From: Prunus persica
Taxonomy: Eukaryota; Streptophyta; Magnoliopsida; Rosales; Rosaceae
Reading direction: 5' to 3'
DNA length: 64,000 bases
NCBI RefSeq assembly: GCF_000346465.2
Contig: NC_034014.1
Location: forward strand, 16,197,505-16,261,504
Shown here: piece by piece, positions 1-13,567 of the stretch
Layout of the letters: the number at the start of each line of letters is the position of its first letter
Numbering within the stretch: position 1 is the stretch's first letter
Translations under genes and position numbers: made by a program
The notes under the pieces: model-generated
Database searches by the model: none
What the model saw: the letters and a program-made list of their open reading frames with translations, nothing else
Told to the model about the DNA's origin: nothing

Positions 1-128
1 AAGAAATATAGATTACAAGAGGAAGCCAAACTACAATAATATCATAGAAAAGGAAAACAACAAGCATATCAGCATCAGATAGGAATTTGGAACCAGAGCC
101 ACTTCACTCTTGAGACACAGGCATTCAT

Positions 129-2459
129 TTAAATGGCACTGAAAAAAGAACTTGGACTGGGAGGGGTTGGGATGTCCACGGTCCCTTCCAGCATCAGCAG
201 AACTTTCTTCATAGAGGGACGGAGCGATGGCTCATCCTGGATGCACCAAAGTCCCACTTTAATCATCCTTTCAAATTGCCTTCTCTCTATCTCTTCATCA
301 CCCGCTAATTTGCCAAGTTCACCCTTCTCAAAACAATGGGAGGCCAATTCATCCAAAATAGCCTCCTCCTCAGGAAGACTCCAATCCACGTTCCTTCGAC
401 AACATATGATCTCCAACAGCACAATTCCGAAGCTGTAAACATCTGCTTTAACCGTTATCGGCATTTTCCTATGCCACTCCGGTGCAACGTACCCCTTGGT
501 TCCTCTGATTCCAGTAGTGGTTCTAGTTTGGTCTGCCTTAAGCAGCTTTGCCAATCCAAAGTCGGAGATTTTCGGGCACATGAACTCATCTAGTAGTATA
601 TTTTGAGGCTTTATGTCACAATGGATGATCTGTGTATCACACTCTTCATGGAGATAAAGAAACCCCCGCGCTATGTTACGAGCAATGCCCATTCTTTCTT
701 CCCAAAATGGTTGCCTTTCACGGGTGAAGAGCACATCTGCAAGTGAGCCGTTGCTCATGTACTCATACACCAAAAGCTTTTTAGCTCCGTCAAGGCAATA
801 CCCAAGTAAACGGACTAGATTCTTGTGATGGGTTCTCCCAATAACTCTGATCTCAGTCTGAAATTCTGTTTCCCCTTCAGCTGCAACTTTCTCTAGTCTT
901 TTGACAGCAACTGGTTTTTGGCTACCCAAAATCAGCCCTTTATAAACTGTTGACGAGGCTCCTCTACCAAGCTCTTCCTTGAAATTATTAGTCATCTTTT
1001 CTAGCTCTTCATAAGCATATCGTCGCAGTGCCACACTCTCATTCAATTCAAGGTCACCATTCACAGCTCTCATTCTTTTATATGCCCAGACATTGTGTTT
1101 CCACAACACAATCACGGAAATCACCAACAAAATGGATCCAAAAGCAGTAAATGAAAGACCAATAATCAGGATGTCAGTTCTACCTTTTTTCTTGCTTCCT
1201 GGTTGAACAATTCTAGGTTCTGTACCTGGTTTTGTAGGTACACCTACCTTGATGAGAGCTATGTTTGAAGTTCCGATGTCTCTTCTACCATATCTCAAAG
1301 GAAGCCTCTGCTTTCTGCAGTTTGTACCGTCAAAAAGCGCAGCTTCACAGTTACAATCCTCCAGACAGCCTTGTATGCAAGCGTCTTTGTCAGATAATCT
1401 CGAACTCATATACGAAACATCTTCCCATGTTGTGCTTTCCAGCTCTTCCATGGTGTAAGTGAAATTCTCATTCCTGTTTTTGCACGCATCCGCAACAAAA
1501 TTCCTCTCGCACCCGGATGTCTGATTTCCCTGGCTGACAGATTCGAATCCCGGAAGACATCTACAGTCAGCCTGTAGATCAATTGAGACACAATAGCTAT
1601 TCAATCCGCATAGGCCTTTAGGGACACACTCATCCTTGGAAGACTCCCACTCAACTAACCAAGTTGCACTCTTTTTCAAATCATGTGAATACAAACGAAA
1701 TATCCCACCTACATCAATTCTCATAAGATAAAGTTTTCCTTCATCAGTAGGAAGACCTCCATCTGTTATATTCCGAATATTCGAACCATTCCTGTTGAGC
1801 AAGTAGAGATGGCCATCAGCACCAAAATTAAGTGTCACATTCTCTCCCTCACCATCAGTGAAAGATGAATAAAAAGAATAAACACTGGTGTCTGGAGTAT
1901 CTACAGGGTATTGAACAAGGTTTCCATCATTTTGCATTTTGAGACGGAAAATCCCCGTTGAGTGATCAGCTTCTGATTTCGCAGAGAAAAGTTCGTCTCC
2001 TGATAAAAGGCGTTGACTGGGCAAAAGGGTGTCGGTTGGATGATCAAAGCTCTGCCATACTATTTCCCGACCAGAATTGTACAGTACGAAATTACCCGAA
2101 TCAAGCATGGAAGCATAAGAAGCAGGGCCAGAAGATTTTGCCAAGTAATTTTGGCCTTCTGCTGTTGGCAAGGCAAGGCCGTCACTTGTGAAGAGCAAGG
2201 TGGCATTGTTGGAGACTGGTGGATCATCTCGATTCGCAGTCCACACGACCGTCTCTTCGGGAATTCCAGCAAGAAATATCCCAACAGCATAGCCATTGCC
2301 TTGCCTGTAAAATCCAAAGGCATATAGACCAGAACGTGACAGCCATGTGGAGTTGGTGGTTGGTGTTAATGAAGAGCCCCGGCTTATATTCGACTGCATC
2401 TGTTGTGCTTCAGCAGCAACAAATGCCAAGGCAAGAAGAAGGCATGCCATGCAAGCCAT
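129..2459 (-). CDS. G-type lectin S-receptor-like Ser/Thr kinase (RLK1/LecRK class), copy 1
   Basis: This is an intronless 776-residue receptor kinase predicted to sit in the plasma membrane, bind an unknown ligand outside and phosphorylate targets inside. Residues 1-18 form a signal peptide. A bulb-type (B-) lectin region follows, with the WQSFDHPTDT signature near residue 134. A Cys-rich EGF-like segment (near 276-305) and a PAN-like segment (LEDCNC near 365) come next. A membrane helix lies near 431-452 and a kinase domain near 490-765. The kinase has the ATP-binding Lys (K520), HCD with the catalytic Asp (D615) and SDFGLAK. HCD rather than HRD places it among non-RD kinases, often linked to immunity. 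The glycine loop reads GRGASS, so the third Gly of GxGxxG is Ser. Length and domain order match the family. The start is the first Met before the signal peptide. Confidence 0.95.
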   Translation of the reverse strand: MACMACLLLALAFVAAEAQQMQSNISRGSSLTPTTNSTWLSRSGLYAFGFYRQGNGYAVGIFLAGIPEETVVWTANRDDPPVSNNATLLFTSDGLALPTAEGQNYLAKSSGPASYASMLDSGNFVLYNSGREIVWQSFDHPTDTLLPSQRLLSGDELFSAKSEADHSTGIFRLKMQNDGNLVQYPVDTPDTSVYSFYSSFTDGEGENVTLNFGADGHLYLLNRNGSNIRNITDGGLPTDEGKLYLMRIDVGGIFRLYSHDLKKSATWLVEWESSKDECVPKGLCGLNSYCVSIDLQADCRCLPGFESVSQGNQTSGCERNFVADACKNRNENFTYTMEELESTTWEDVSYMSSRLSDKDACIQGCLEDCNCEAALFDGTNCRKQRLPLRYGRRDIGTSNIALIKVGVPTKPGTEPRIVQPGSKKKGRTDILIIGLSFTAFGSILLVISVIVLWKHNVWAYKRMRAVNGDLELNESVALRRYAYEELEKMTNNFKEELGRGASSTVYKGLILGSQKPVAVKRLEKVAAEGETEFQTEIRVIGRTHHKNLVRLLGYCLDGAKKLLVYEYMSNGSLADVLFTRERQPFWEERMGIARNIARGFLYLHEECDTQIIHCDIKPQNILLDEFMCPKISDFGLAKLLKADQTRTTTGIRGTKGYVAPEWHRKMPITVKADVYSFGIVLLEIICCRRNVDWSLPEEEAILDELASHCFEKGELGKLAGDEEIERRQFERMIKVGLWCIQDEPSLRPSMKKVLLMLEGTVDIPTPPSPSSFFSAI

Positions 2460-3094
2460 CGAAAAATGATCTCAGTGTAACTTGTCTTCCTCTTCCTTTG
2501 TTTTTTTTTCCTTCTGCAGCACTCCAGAAAATTGGTTCCAATGCAGTATGAAGTTCTAATTCTGAATTTCTGTTTAATTTAAGGTGGATTGTGTAAATGA
2601 ATTCTTACGTGTTTCTTCTCTCTCTGTGGAGTAGTTTTCCACCCATATGTAATTCACTTTACCATAAGAAGATTCAAAGGAGAGATACAATAAGTCCTAG
2701 TCCGGTCGAATGCGTTGACGGAGACTTTTGGGTCCATGTAATTAACTAGACACAGACTGAGACTTCGTTGTCAACATGAATTTTCAGAACCGATATTATG
2801 ATCTGAAGAATTAATTTTATAATTAAGTCAGCAAATTGACATCACTTACGTGTCCAAAAGATGCACCAAATTTTCCATTAAATTTTTTGTTCAAATTCTT
2901 TATTGACTTTATCGTCAGATTGTTTAACTTTCTCCTAAATTTGTCGCTAATGGTAGGTCCCAGAATTTGTGAACTTGACTTTGTAGACTTTTCCAATCTG
3001 ATGTAAGGAAAACTAGTCAAGTCGTTTTCTTCTTTATGGACAATGAATCGGTCCAAATCAAACCATTCAGGTGCATTTTTCTTCTTTCATTTTA
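2460..3094. other. 5' flank of lectin kinase copy 1
   Basis: AT-rich upstream region of the minus-strand kinase gene, running up to a Mutator-like element at 3095. No further coding sequence is supported. The short reading frame at 2823-3056 resembles nothing I know. Confidence 0.5.
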
Positions 3095-3274
3095 GGGTTT
3101 TTTACGGTTTGCCCCCTGAATTATTTGTATATTCTCAATTTAACTCCTTAACAAATTTTTCGATAAATTAAAGACTTCAATTGTTTTTAAATCGCCAATT
3201 GAGGACCTTTTTAACAATTTTTTGTCAAAATTAAGGATAAATTCGTCATTTAAAATAATTAGCATTTAAAATAA

Positions 3275-3613
3275 GAGATATTTAGTGATATACCCATTTC
3301 CAGTACTAATATTATAAATAAACCCTACACAATTGAATTTCTATAAACAAACCCAAAAAATGACAGCTGGCCTTATTGAATTTAATATTAATTATTAAAT
3401 TACTTTGATGCCCTATTAAGTGTTTTGGATATTTTTATGAGATTTTGGAGTTGGACTTGTTTTAAGAAATTGATGGCAGTTTTGTAATTTATAAGAAGTT
3501 AAAAGCTTTTTTGTTATGTTGTAAATGGGTTTTGGGTGTGTTTCTAAAGTCCATTTCATATGGGGTATTTTTATAATTTGGGCCTCCATATTGGGTATAA
3601 TAGTGAATCTCCC
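3275..3613. mobile_element. MITE nested in the MULE
   Basis: A 339-bp insertion flanked by a perfect 9-bp duplication, TTAAAATAA (3266-3274 and 3614-3622). Its ends are inverted: GAGATATTTAGTGATATACC on the left against GGGAGATTCACTATTATACC on the reverse complement of the right, with weaker similarity further in. The 9-bp duplication suggests a Mutator-type MITE. It has no coding capacity. Confidence 0.7.
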
Positions 3614-3730
3614 TTAAAATAATCGACTCAACCTCGACCTCCCCCTTCCCTTCCCCATCCTTCCCCTTCTGTCTCCCCCCTCTTCCTCGCCTTCCCCTCC
3701 TTCCTCTTCCATCTTCCCCACCCTCCACCT

Positions 3731-4003
3731 TTGATCTCTCTGTCCTTACACTCCCCTTCCCCCGCTCCCAATACCAGACCCAGCCGCCCAAATCTCTCCA
3801 CTCCACTCCCCGAATTCGGTGGCTTCTATCCAATTCATGGAGAACCCAAAAACCGACGAGGTCTCAAGATTAGGCTAAACCCAATTGAAAACGAGCCTTA
3901 TGCTTTGGATGATGGGTCTATGGAGGCTGGGTTTGAAAATCAAGAAAAGCCAGCATCTTTCGCAAGCCAGCATAAAGAAAATCCATTTTTCCTCTATTGT
4001 TAA
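3731..4003 (+). other. unidentified gene-like fragment inside the MULE
   Basis: A 90-codon frame beginning MISLSLHSPSPAP and containing EFGGFYPIHGEPK and LNPIENEPYALDDG. Its composition is protein-like, C-rich then acidic, unlike the surrounding AT-rich element. Because it lies between MULE inverted repeats it may be part of a captured plant gene (Pack-MULE). I do not recognise the parent, and expression is doubtful. Confidence 0.3.
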
Positions 4004-4380
4004 CCTTTGTGTTGGGATTAGACAAGCCAAGAAAGGATTAGATCCGGAATCTCCATTGCTTTAGGATTCGAGAGCAACCATAAAGCAGCCACGACCTCTT
4101 CCCTTCTTAGTCTCTCTTCGACACAACGCAGCCCCAGCCCTCGACGTCGTCGCATAACACCACTTCTAATTTGGATTAATCTTAATTTTCAGCAAAATTA
4201 CGAATTTGGCCTTAATCTAACGGAAAAGTGGATGGTGTTCTTAAGAATCTGACAGTAGGCCCTCAATAGGTGGTTTTAAAATAATTGCAGTTCTTAATTT
4301 ACCAAAAAACTTATTTAGGGCATAAATTAACAATATAAAAATAGTTTGGGGGGTAAAACTCCAGAAAACCCTTGGTTTTA

Positions 4381-5400
4381 ATACCCTACTACGTAATTTT
4401 CACGGAAGAAGATAAGCAAAGGCATCATCAAAAAAGAAACTTTACAATCTCATTCAACATGGCTATTGACCAGTTTAGACCAGTTTAGCCTTTAGAAGTC
4501 CTTGCTTTGTACTGATGGCTTCTAGTTCCAAAACCATCTCATACGTTATACTAATGGAACCTGCTACTCAAACATTCCTAGAGTCCCTTCTTTTAACCCA
4601 AAAAAAAAAAAAATACATACATTCCTTGAGTCATTATGAATAACAAATCAGTAGCAGCGTGACCATATTACAGACATGCCTCAGCATTTAGTTTAAAATA
4701 ATCTAAACTAGATGGTTTCCATACAATTCTTGTACAAGAAGAATGTTATCGTTTTTTCACACCAGTTCCAACTTTTTTTTTCCCCCCCAAAATGAAAGGG
4801 AGCTAAAGAGGACCAATAAGAACAAATCCAATGTACTAAATTTATATTAACTAAGGTGGGGAACGTAAGAATGTGCCTTACCTGTTGAGAAAAAGTACAA
4901 TCACAAAAAGTTAGGAGAGACTTTCTGGATCAGTATTACCGAGGGAAGACCCAGAATAGACTGATGATGAGCAAACGTGCCCGATCTTTAAGTTTTTTCA
5001 GAAGGAATGATGATGCAAAACCTAGATTTTATCATTTGAGGAGGAAACTTAAGTTTCCAAATATTATAGAAATAAGAGGCTAAGTGCACTGCATTCATGC
5101 TTGTTTACGAGACGAAGGAAAAGATAGAACATTTGTTACAAGGGGGAAGAAATATAAGTAGTTCTATGAACACAATTCATTATTCATATAATGTAATGTA
5201 CTCGTTGTGGTATAAGTGTATTAAAAGATGCATTTATAAACAAGTAGTCATTTGTGTGTAGACAGCGCAAATAATGACAGTTTTGAAGTACCTGGAACAT
5301 CAACAAGACAATTTCCAATAAACACAAGCGACTCAGTTAGCTGCTACAGTACAATCAAGCTTCACGTCTCATTCAAGGATCAAATTCATCTCTCACTCTA
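4381..5400. other. intergenic, 3' flank of the UPF0235 gene
   Basis: About 1 kb of AT-rich sequence with short A runs. No reading frame, repeat or RNA that I can support. Confidence 0.4.
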
Positions 5401-7199
<1,799 letters not shown>

Positions 7200-7543
7200 T
7201 TTTTTGTTTTTTGTTTTTGTTTTTGTTTTTCCTCTCTCTCTTCCCGCTTCAGAAGCAAGACTTCATCGGCAGGGTTGGTCTCAGGGTTCTTGTTTGGAGA
7301 GTTAAAGGCCCACTAAAAACTTTTGACATTTAAGGCCCATTAATAACTTTGGAGACATATATGAGGAATTTTTTGGTGCCCATTTATGAACAAATGGAGG
7401 AGTATTTTTAGAATTTGTGATGGTTTTTGGGTAGCATTTGATCTCGATTGATTAGTATTACAAATTTGACCTTCGGACACAAATATGGGGAAATGATCAA
7501 AAAGTCCTTAAAATACAAGATGCTTCTAAACCCGTCCTGCATG
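7200..7543. other. upstream region of the UPF0235 gene
   Basis: Probable 5' UTR and promoter of the minus-strand UPF0235 gene, including a (GTTTTT)n-like tract at 7202-7230. No TATA element could be placed with confidence. Confidence 0.4.
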
Positions 7544-7659
7544 CTTCCTGTTGGAATTTTAAAAGGTTTTAAAAATTTAACCGTTTTATTTATTTAATTA
7601 TTTTGGTTGTTTTATTTTATTTATTGTGGGGGTTATAAATATTTAATATTTAGGTTTTA

Positions 7660-7931
7660 TGTAATGACCCAAACCTAAAATTCATATTTAATTAGTAATT
7701 TATTATGCGGAAAGACAATTTTGCCTTTGGAATAAATTATGAACGAAAAGTTGACTTTTTGACCGAAAAGGAATTTGACAATTCCACATACACCGTTGCG
7801 TAGAGCACGACGAAATGAGTTCATAGACATAAAGTGAGCTCGAATCGGAGTTTTAACGAAGAAAATGCGATTAAATATCACGAGGGGCAAAATGGTAATT
7901 AGAAAAATCAGATTTTTTTTATATAACCTCA

Positions 7932-8001
<70 letters not shown>

Positions 8002-10260
8002 GCGACTTTCCCCCCCTCCCCGACAGTTTTTTTTTCTTCGATCGCCGTCGCCGCCACAGACCACCACCGGCCACGAGACCGGTCTTGTTCGAACCGTCAT
8101 CTCCTCCTCTCCTCGTTCCACCTGGTTTCCGTCGCCGTCAGCCACTCCAGCCGCCAGAAACTGCAGAAAATCGAGCGGTGTGACCGGAATTTCACGGCCG
8201 TCGTTCTCTCTCATTTCTCAACCAAATCGGACGAGCCAGGTATGAATTTTGACCCTCTCGAGCTGTTCTAGCTGCCTGTTGGGTAGGAATTAATCGGTTC
8301 TCAGTGTAGATAATGAATTTTTGAATTGGAAATTCGGCCGGTTTACGGCCTCCTTGTTTGGCCACTTCCGGTCAGTTTTCGGGGTTGGTCCAAGAACAAA
8401 AGTGGTTCCAAATATGGTGTTATACCTAGGGTAGGAGTTTGGAGCCTTGGTTTTGAGATTTTCCGGCGATGCGTAATCGCTTTGGACACCCATCGCTGCC
8501 GGCGCGTGCGGCGGTGCGTGGGCGAGGGTGGTGCAGTGACACTGTGTCTTGATACGATCCTTAGGTCGTCATGAGCGCATAGGAATTCGCGGATCTCAAT
8601 TTGGATACCGTTTGAGCCTCGAACGGATTTTCCATATTGTGCGATTATCGGGTTCAATACTGTTGAGCCGTTGGATCGTAATCAATTTTAGATATGTTAT
8701 TCTAGATAATTTTAGAAACGTGTAGGATTCGACGGATTGTGAATCGGAGTCCCAGATACTCCGAAATTGCGAACCCTAGGGCTAGGGTTTAGAAATTATG
8801 CGATTACAGGATTGTGATCGATCCGACCGTCCGATTGACACCAATACCCTCGGGACATGTGTCCTAAATATATTGGACCTTCTAGCGGCATCCGGATCAT
8901 ATTGTGAGGTCATGGACCCGTGGAGTTCCGGATTGACTTTTTGGACTTTAGCGCTATTTGAGTCCTAAGATACCGCTAAACTACCCCACGTGGAAGGAAA
9001 GCTGTTATGGCATAGGGATCACTTTAAATTGACGCACGTACTTTTAGGAGCCGGGTGTAGGGTTTTTAATTTAATACTATATTGTATTAATAGAATATTA
9101 TGGTCATTGAATCAGGCACCCGGGCACCAGTTGACCCGTAGGAGGGACCTTCAAGAGGTCCAGCGAGCTCGGACTATCAGTAAGTGGACTCTTTGTTTTA
9201 ATAAATGAATTTAAGCAGTTTAGTTTCAGTTATAAGTTGTTTTATTCTGTTAAATATTTTATGTTGCACGCTGCCGAGTGAAATCTCCTTTAAAGAATAT
9301 AGGAACAGATATTCTCGTTCATTATCAGATAAATGGAAGCAGAATTTTAAAGGTTATAGAAAGTTAATTATTCATAAGATTTTCTTCAGAAACTTTATAT
9401 TTTCTTAAACCACCTTGTACCCAGATATTAAATGTTGCCTTCGGATTATATTTGTTGCCTTCGGTTTAGTCAGCATGCTTGACAGTTGCCCCACGATTTC
9501 CTTGGTACTCGAACTCATGTGGAGCGAGTAATGCGGATAAAGGTGGACTACGGTCCCCTGAATCCTGCGAGTTGCGGCTCGGACTGACTTCGTGTCACTG
9601 AGACCTGCGAGTATGTGTCACCCATGGTGATATAAGGAATTGACGGATATAAAGAATTGACGGAAATAAGGGTACACCTAGGTGATAGTTTAAACTGTTT
9701 TCAAATGTATATAATTATATACATGCATTGGTTTCAGAAATAAAGAAAATAAGCTAGTTTGTATAACTGTTTTTACAGTGGGGTTAGTATGTTCTTATAC
9801 TATTTTCTCAACTTTGTTTTTGGGTCCACTCACCCTTATTGTTGTTTTGCGCCCCCAGGCAGTAGACGTGCACAGGAATCCACCACCGGGCCACTTCCCA
9901 TCTTCCGCGCCTTTCTTCTCATGTAGGATTTTGTTTGTAAACGGATTCACTCATTTGTAAATTCTTAGTAGTTGCTCTGATGTTTTGCCCTAGACTGAGA
10001 TTTGAACTGTTGGAATGTATATATACGTATGCTGGCAGTTGGTTGTATATATGTATACTTGTTTGGCAGGTGAAAATATTTTGGTATTGAGCCAATTACA
10101 AGGGAAACTCTGCCGATTTTTCAGTAGAAGTCAACCTTGTTATTTTATCATGTTTTGTGTTGAGGGGCAAATAGGTCATTTGTGCCCGACATTCGCAGGT
10201 GTCGAACACGCACAGGGTCTTGTTCGGATTCCAAAGCGGAATTTGGATCGGGTCCTGTCA
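7660..10260 (+). mobile_element. large solo LTR, family A, copy 1
   Basis: This 2,601-bp unit begins TGTAATGACCC and ends GGGTCCTGTCA. It is flanked by a perfect 5-bp duplication TTTTA (7655-7659 and 10261-10265). The same sequence recurs at 11082, 49137, 52955 (minus) and 58623 (minus). No gag or pol region lies beside any copy, so all are solo LTRs. It carries a (TC)n tract (7934-7998), a GC-rich block near 8490-8560 and short frames that are not genes. An LTR this long suggests a Ty3/gypsy family, but this is inference. Confidence 0.88.
7934..7998. repeat. (TC)n microsatellite
   Basis: About 65 bp of uninterrupted CT dinucleotides inside solo LTR copy 1. Other family A copies have shorter pyrimidine tracts at the same place. 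Confidence 0.95.
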
Positions 10261-10342
10261 TTTTATTTTTGGTTGGTGAATGCCTTAATTTTTTGATTGG
10301 TGAACTTTTATGGTTAGTGAAGGTTACATATTTTTGGATGCC

Positions 10343-10351
10343 TATAAAAGG
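10343..10351 (+). promoter_or_regulatory. TATA box of the outer solo LTR
   Basis: TATAAAAGG followed by a C/T- and CA-rich stretch, as expected at the U3/R border of a plant LTR. It belongs to the LTR at 7549-10798. Confidence 0.5.
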
Positions 10352-10803
10352 CCACTCCTCCTTCACATTTGAAATACACACAATAACACACAATACATTA
10401 ACATTCTAATTCTCTCATTGTCTACTTTTACATATATTCTCTACTTTATATTATTATTATTTTGGGCAATGGTTATGTGACTTGGATGCCTATATCTGTC
10501 TGTGAACGTGCTCATAGCGGATCTTGAGTTTGTGTACAAGGGATCGTATCTTGGAGTCTTGTAGACCGTCAGTACCTGCACGTAGGGAGGCTACAAAGGC
10601 TTTAGGACAGTGTCTTGCTTCACCGTACCAAACTCACATTTTTACTTATTATTTATTTTCCTTTTACTTACCTATTATTTTGTTTTCTTCAATTTCATTA
10701 TACCTTCAAAGCTTTCCAATTTGTTTATATGTTATTTATAATATAAATATTTTGTATTTGGCTTTACTAAAAGAGGAAAACTATTATTTTTTATAACACT
10801 TCC

Positions 10804-11076
10804 AAATAAAAAGACTTGCAAGTCTTGCTCCTTTCACTCCACCAAAGATAAGGCATTTTTGTAGTGTGTATATGAAATTGCTTATTTATTTGTGTGCATG
10901 TGATGTGTAAGTGGTATGCATGTGATGTGACGCGCATATAATATGTAAATAGAACTGTCGGAAGGGAAACAATATTGTATATAAGGGAGAAATCCCCAAA
11001 GTGAGAGCATTAGGATACCAAAAAATAAATAAATAAATCAGTGGTAGCGCAGCATGGAAGAGAAATTGGCAAGATG
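10804..11076. other. spacer between LTR insertions
   Basis: AT-rich single-copy-looking sequence between two LTR insertions, with no reading frame or RNA that I can support. Confidence 0.4.
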
Positions 11077-11081
11077 GGGAA

Positions 11082-13567
11082 TGTAATAACTCAAACTTTA
11101 ATTAATATTTAACTATTAAACTATTAAGAGGAAATGACACTTTTGCCCTTAGAATATTCTAGTAAAGGAAAAGTTGACTTTTTGCCTGAGAAAGAATTTG
11201 CCTATTCTACTTGCATCGTTGCGTAGAGCGCGACGAAACGAGTCCGTAGACACGAAGTGGACTCGAATCGAAGTTGTAACGAAAAAAATACGGTCAAAAT
11301 ACTTAGAAGGGCAAAACGGTAATTTTGAAATCAGAATTTAAAAAAAAAAAATCTGACTCTCTCTCTCTTCCCTCACTCTTCTTCCTCATACCACAGCCCG
11401 CGCTGCCCACCCTCCCCCGCGTTTTTTTTTTCTCTAACCCGTCACCTTCAAACCTCCATAACCACCGCCACACTCCACTCCAACCGACGGGACCGGACCC
11501 AATCGAACCACCGCCGCTTCCTCTTCCTTTCCCGACCGGTCCCTGCCCTTGGAACCGCTGTTTTTCGCCGAAAAAATCTCGGAATCGCGCCGGAGTTGAC
11601 AGAACTTTCAAGCTTTTGTTCTCCTTCATCCGGCCACCAAATCGGACGAGTGAGGTATGGTTTTCTAGCTATTTTCCATGCTCTAGCTGCTGGTTGGGTA
11701 GGATTCCAGAAATTCCAAGCATAGATCGTTCGATTTTCCAATCTAGGTTTCAGCTGATTTTGAAAGTGTGATTCCGGCCATTTCCGGCCACTTTTTGGGA
11801 TAGGTCCAAGAACAAAAGTGGTTCCAAAATGGGTGTTTTACCTAAGTTAGGAGTTTGGGCCGGCGGTTTGGAGTTTCTGACCGCCAGGAATTTCTCAAGC
11901 CACCCACGCGTTGCCGCGCATGTGGCGGCGCGTGGGCAGTTTGGTGGGGACCACACTCAGTCCTAAAATGATCCTTGTGTTGTCACGAGCGCGTAGGAAT
12001 TTGCGAATCTTAATTTGGATAATGTTTGAACCCTGAACGGATTTCGCATCTTGTGTGATTTCCGGGTTCAATGGGTTTGAACCTTTGTTCGTGTGTTTGT
12101 GACCAAACCAACTGTCCGTTTGAGACCAAACTGTTGGGACTTGTGTCCTAGGTTTAACGGAATGTTAATGTGGGCATAGGAGTAACTTTAATTGGATGCA
12201 CGCACTTCTAGGAGTTGGGGGTTAGGGTTTTATTTAAATATTTATATAGAGCAATTTTATTAATATATATTATTATGATAATTGAATCAGGCACCCGGGC
12301 ACCAGTTGACCCGCAGGAGGGACCTTCAAGAAGTCCAGCGAGCTCGGACCAGTTGTGAGTGGACTTTTCTTTTATAAATGATTTTATGCCAATGAGTTTC
12401 ATTATTTGATCTTGAATAAGTTTTATTGATTATGATTTTCCTAGCATGATTTGTTGAAGTTAAATATCTTTATTTATATGCTGCCTAGTTGAAAATGCTA
12501 AAAAGATATGAAAAGTAAAGATTGAGATATATATCAGATAAAATGGCAGCAGAGTTCTAGATTTAACAAAAATTCAGTTATTCATCAGACCTTTCAGAAA
12601 TTTTATATTTTCTTAAGCCACCTTAGGGACCCAGTTATAGAAACAGGTTGCCTTCGGTCTATGTTGCCTTCAGATATGACGATGTCCAGGGACATCCAGG
12701 TTGCCTTCAGTTCTGTCAGCACGCTTGACATCTGCCTCATGAGTTTCGAGGACGCCCGGACCGTGGGAGCCAGGAATGCGGATCAGGCTAACTACGGTCC
12801 CCTGAATCCTGCCAGTTTGCGGCTCGGGTTGACTTTGTGTCACCGAGACCTACCAGGGAAATTGACGAATTATCAGGAATTGACGGATATCAGGAATTGA
12901 CAGAATTTAAGGGGTACACCTAGGTGGTAGTTTTAAACTGATTTCAGTGCTTTTAAGAGTTTAAAAATGATATGAGTATGCTTGACATATACTTATATAT
13001 ATATATATATGTATATGAGTGCATTGATTTCAGTATTTATATGATTAAAAGAATGAATTAGTTTTGTATAACTGTTTTTATAGTGGGGTTAGTATGTCCT
13101 TATGCTATTTTTCTTAAAACTTTGTTTTTGGGTCCACTTACCTTTTAAATGTTTTGCGCCCCCAGGCCGTAGACGTGCATCTGAAAGCCACCACAGGGCA
13201 GTTTCCGCTTCTTGCATCTCGTAAGCTTAGTGTAGGGTCCTTGACCCTCCAAATGTTGTTCTTATAAATTAACCTGTATAGATGCTCTGATATTGCCCCT
13301 GGGCTCAAACTTTACTGTTGATTGTATATATTTGCATGTTGGAAGTTGGGTTGTATATATATGCTTGTCTTGACAGGTGAAATTTTTGGGATTGGACAAA
13401 TTACAGGGGAGACTCTGCCGAATTTTCGGTAAAAGTCAAGGCTAAAATGAAATTAAGTTTGTAACCAGAAGGGCAACCAGGTCATTTGTGCTCGGCACTT
13501 GCCAGGTGTCGATCACGAACAGGGTTCAGCTTGGATTCCAAAGGAGAATTTGGGTCGGATTTTGTCA
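11082..13567 (+). mobile_element. large solo LTR, family A, copy 2 (diverged)
   Basis: It starts TGTAATAACTC and ends GGATTTTGTCA, and is alignable throughout with copy 1 (for example CACCCGGGCACCAGTTGACC and the TTGCGCCCCCAGGC block). It is clearly older or from another subfamily. Flanks are GGGAA (11077-11081) and GGAAA (13568-13572), a 5-bp duplication with one mismatch. Its length is 2,486 bp and it has no internal domain. Confidence 0.82.

Larger units (their letters stand above)
3095..4371. mobile_element. Mutator-like (MULE) element, non-autonomous
   Basis: The ends form long terminal inverted repeats. The left end reads GGGTTTTTTACGGTTTGCCC, and the reverse complement of the right end reads GGGTTTTCTGGAGTTTTACC; similarity continues for about 110 bp. 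The flanks are an imperfect 9-bp target duplication, TTCATTTTA (3086-3094) and TTGGTTTTA (4372-4380), with 7 of 9 bases matching. Long inverted repeats with 9-bp duplications are typical of Mutator-like elements. The interior (about 3630-4250) is C-rich and gene-like, with a 90-codon frame at 3731-4003, and may be captured host sequence that I cannot identify. No transposase is present. A smaller MITE lies inside at 3275-3613. Confidence 0.7.
7549..10798 (+). mobile_element. solo LTR (about 644 bp) split by a larger solo LTR
   Basis: It starts TGTTGGAATTTT, ends TTTTTTATAACA and is flanked by a perfect 5-bp duplication CTTCC (7544-7548 and 10799-10803). Removing the nested 2.6-kb LTR and its own 5-bp duplication leaves about 644 bp, a normal LTR size with TG...CA ends. 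A TATA box with a pyrimidine-rich downstream region lies in the right part. No internal polyprotein is present, so it is a solo LTR left by LTR-LTR recombination. The superfamily is not certain. Confidence 0.8.

Noticed and set aside
2823..3056. 77-codon minus-strand frame upstream of lectin kinase copy 1
   Set aside because: AT-rich, no recognisable similarity, no supporting context.
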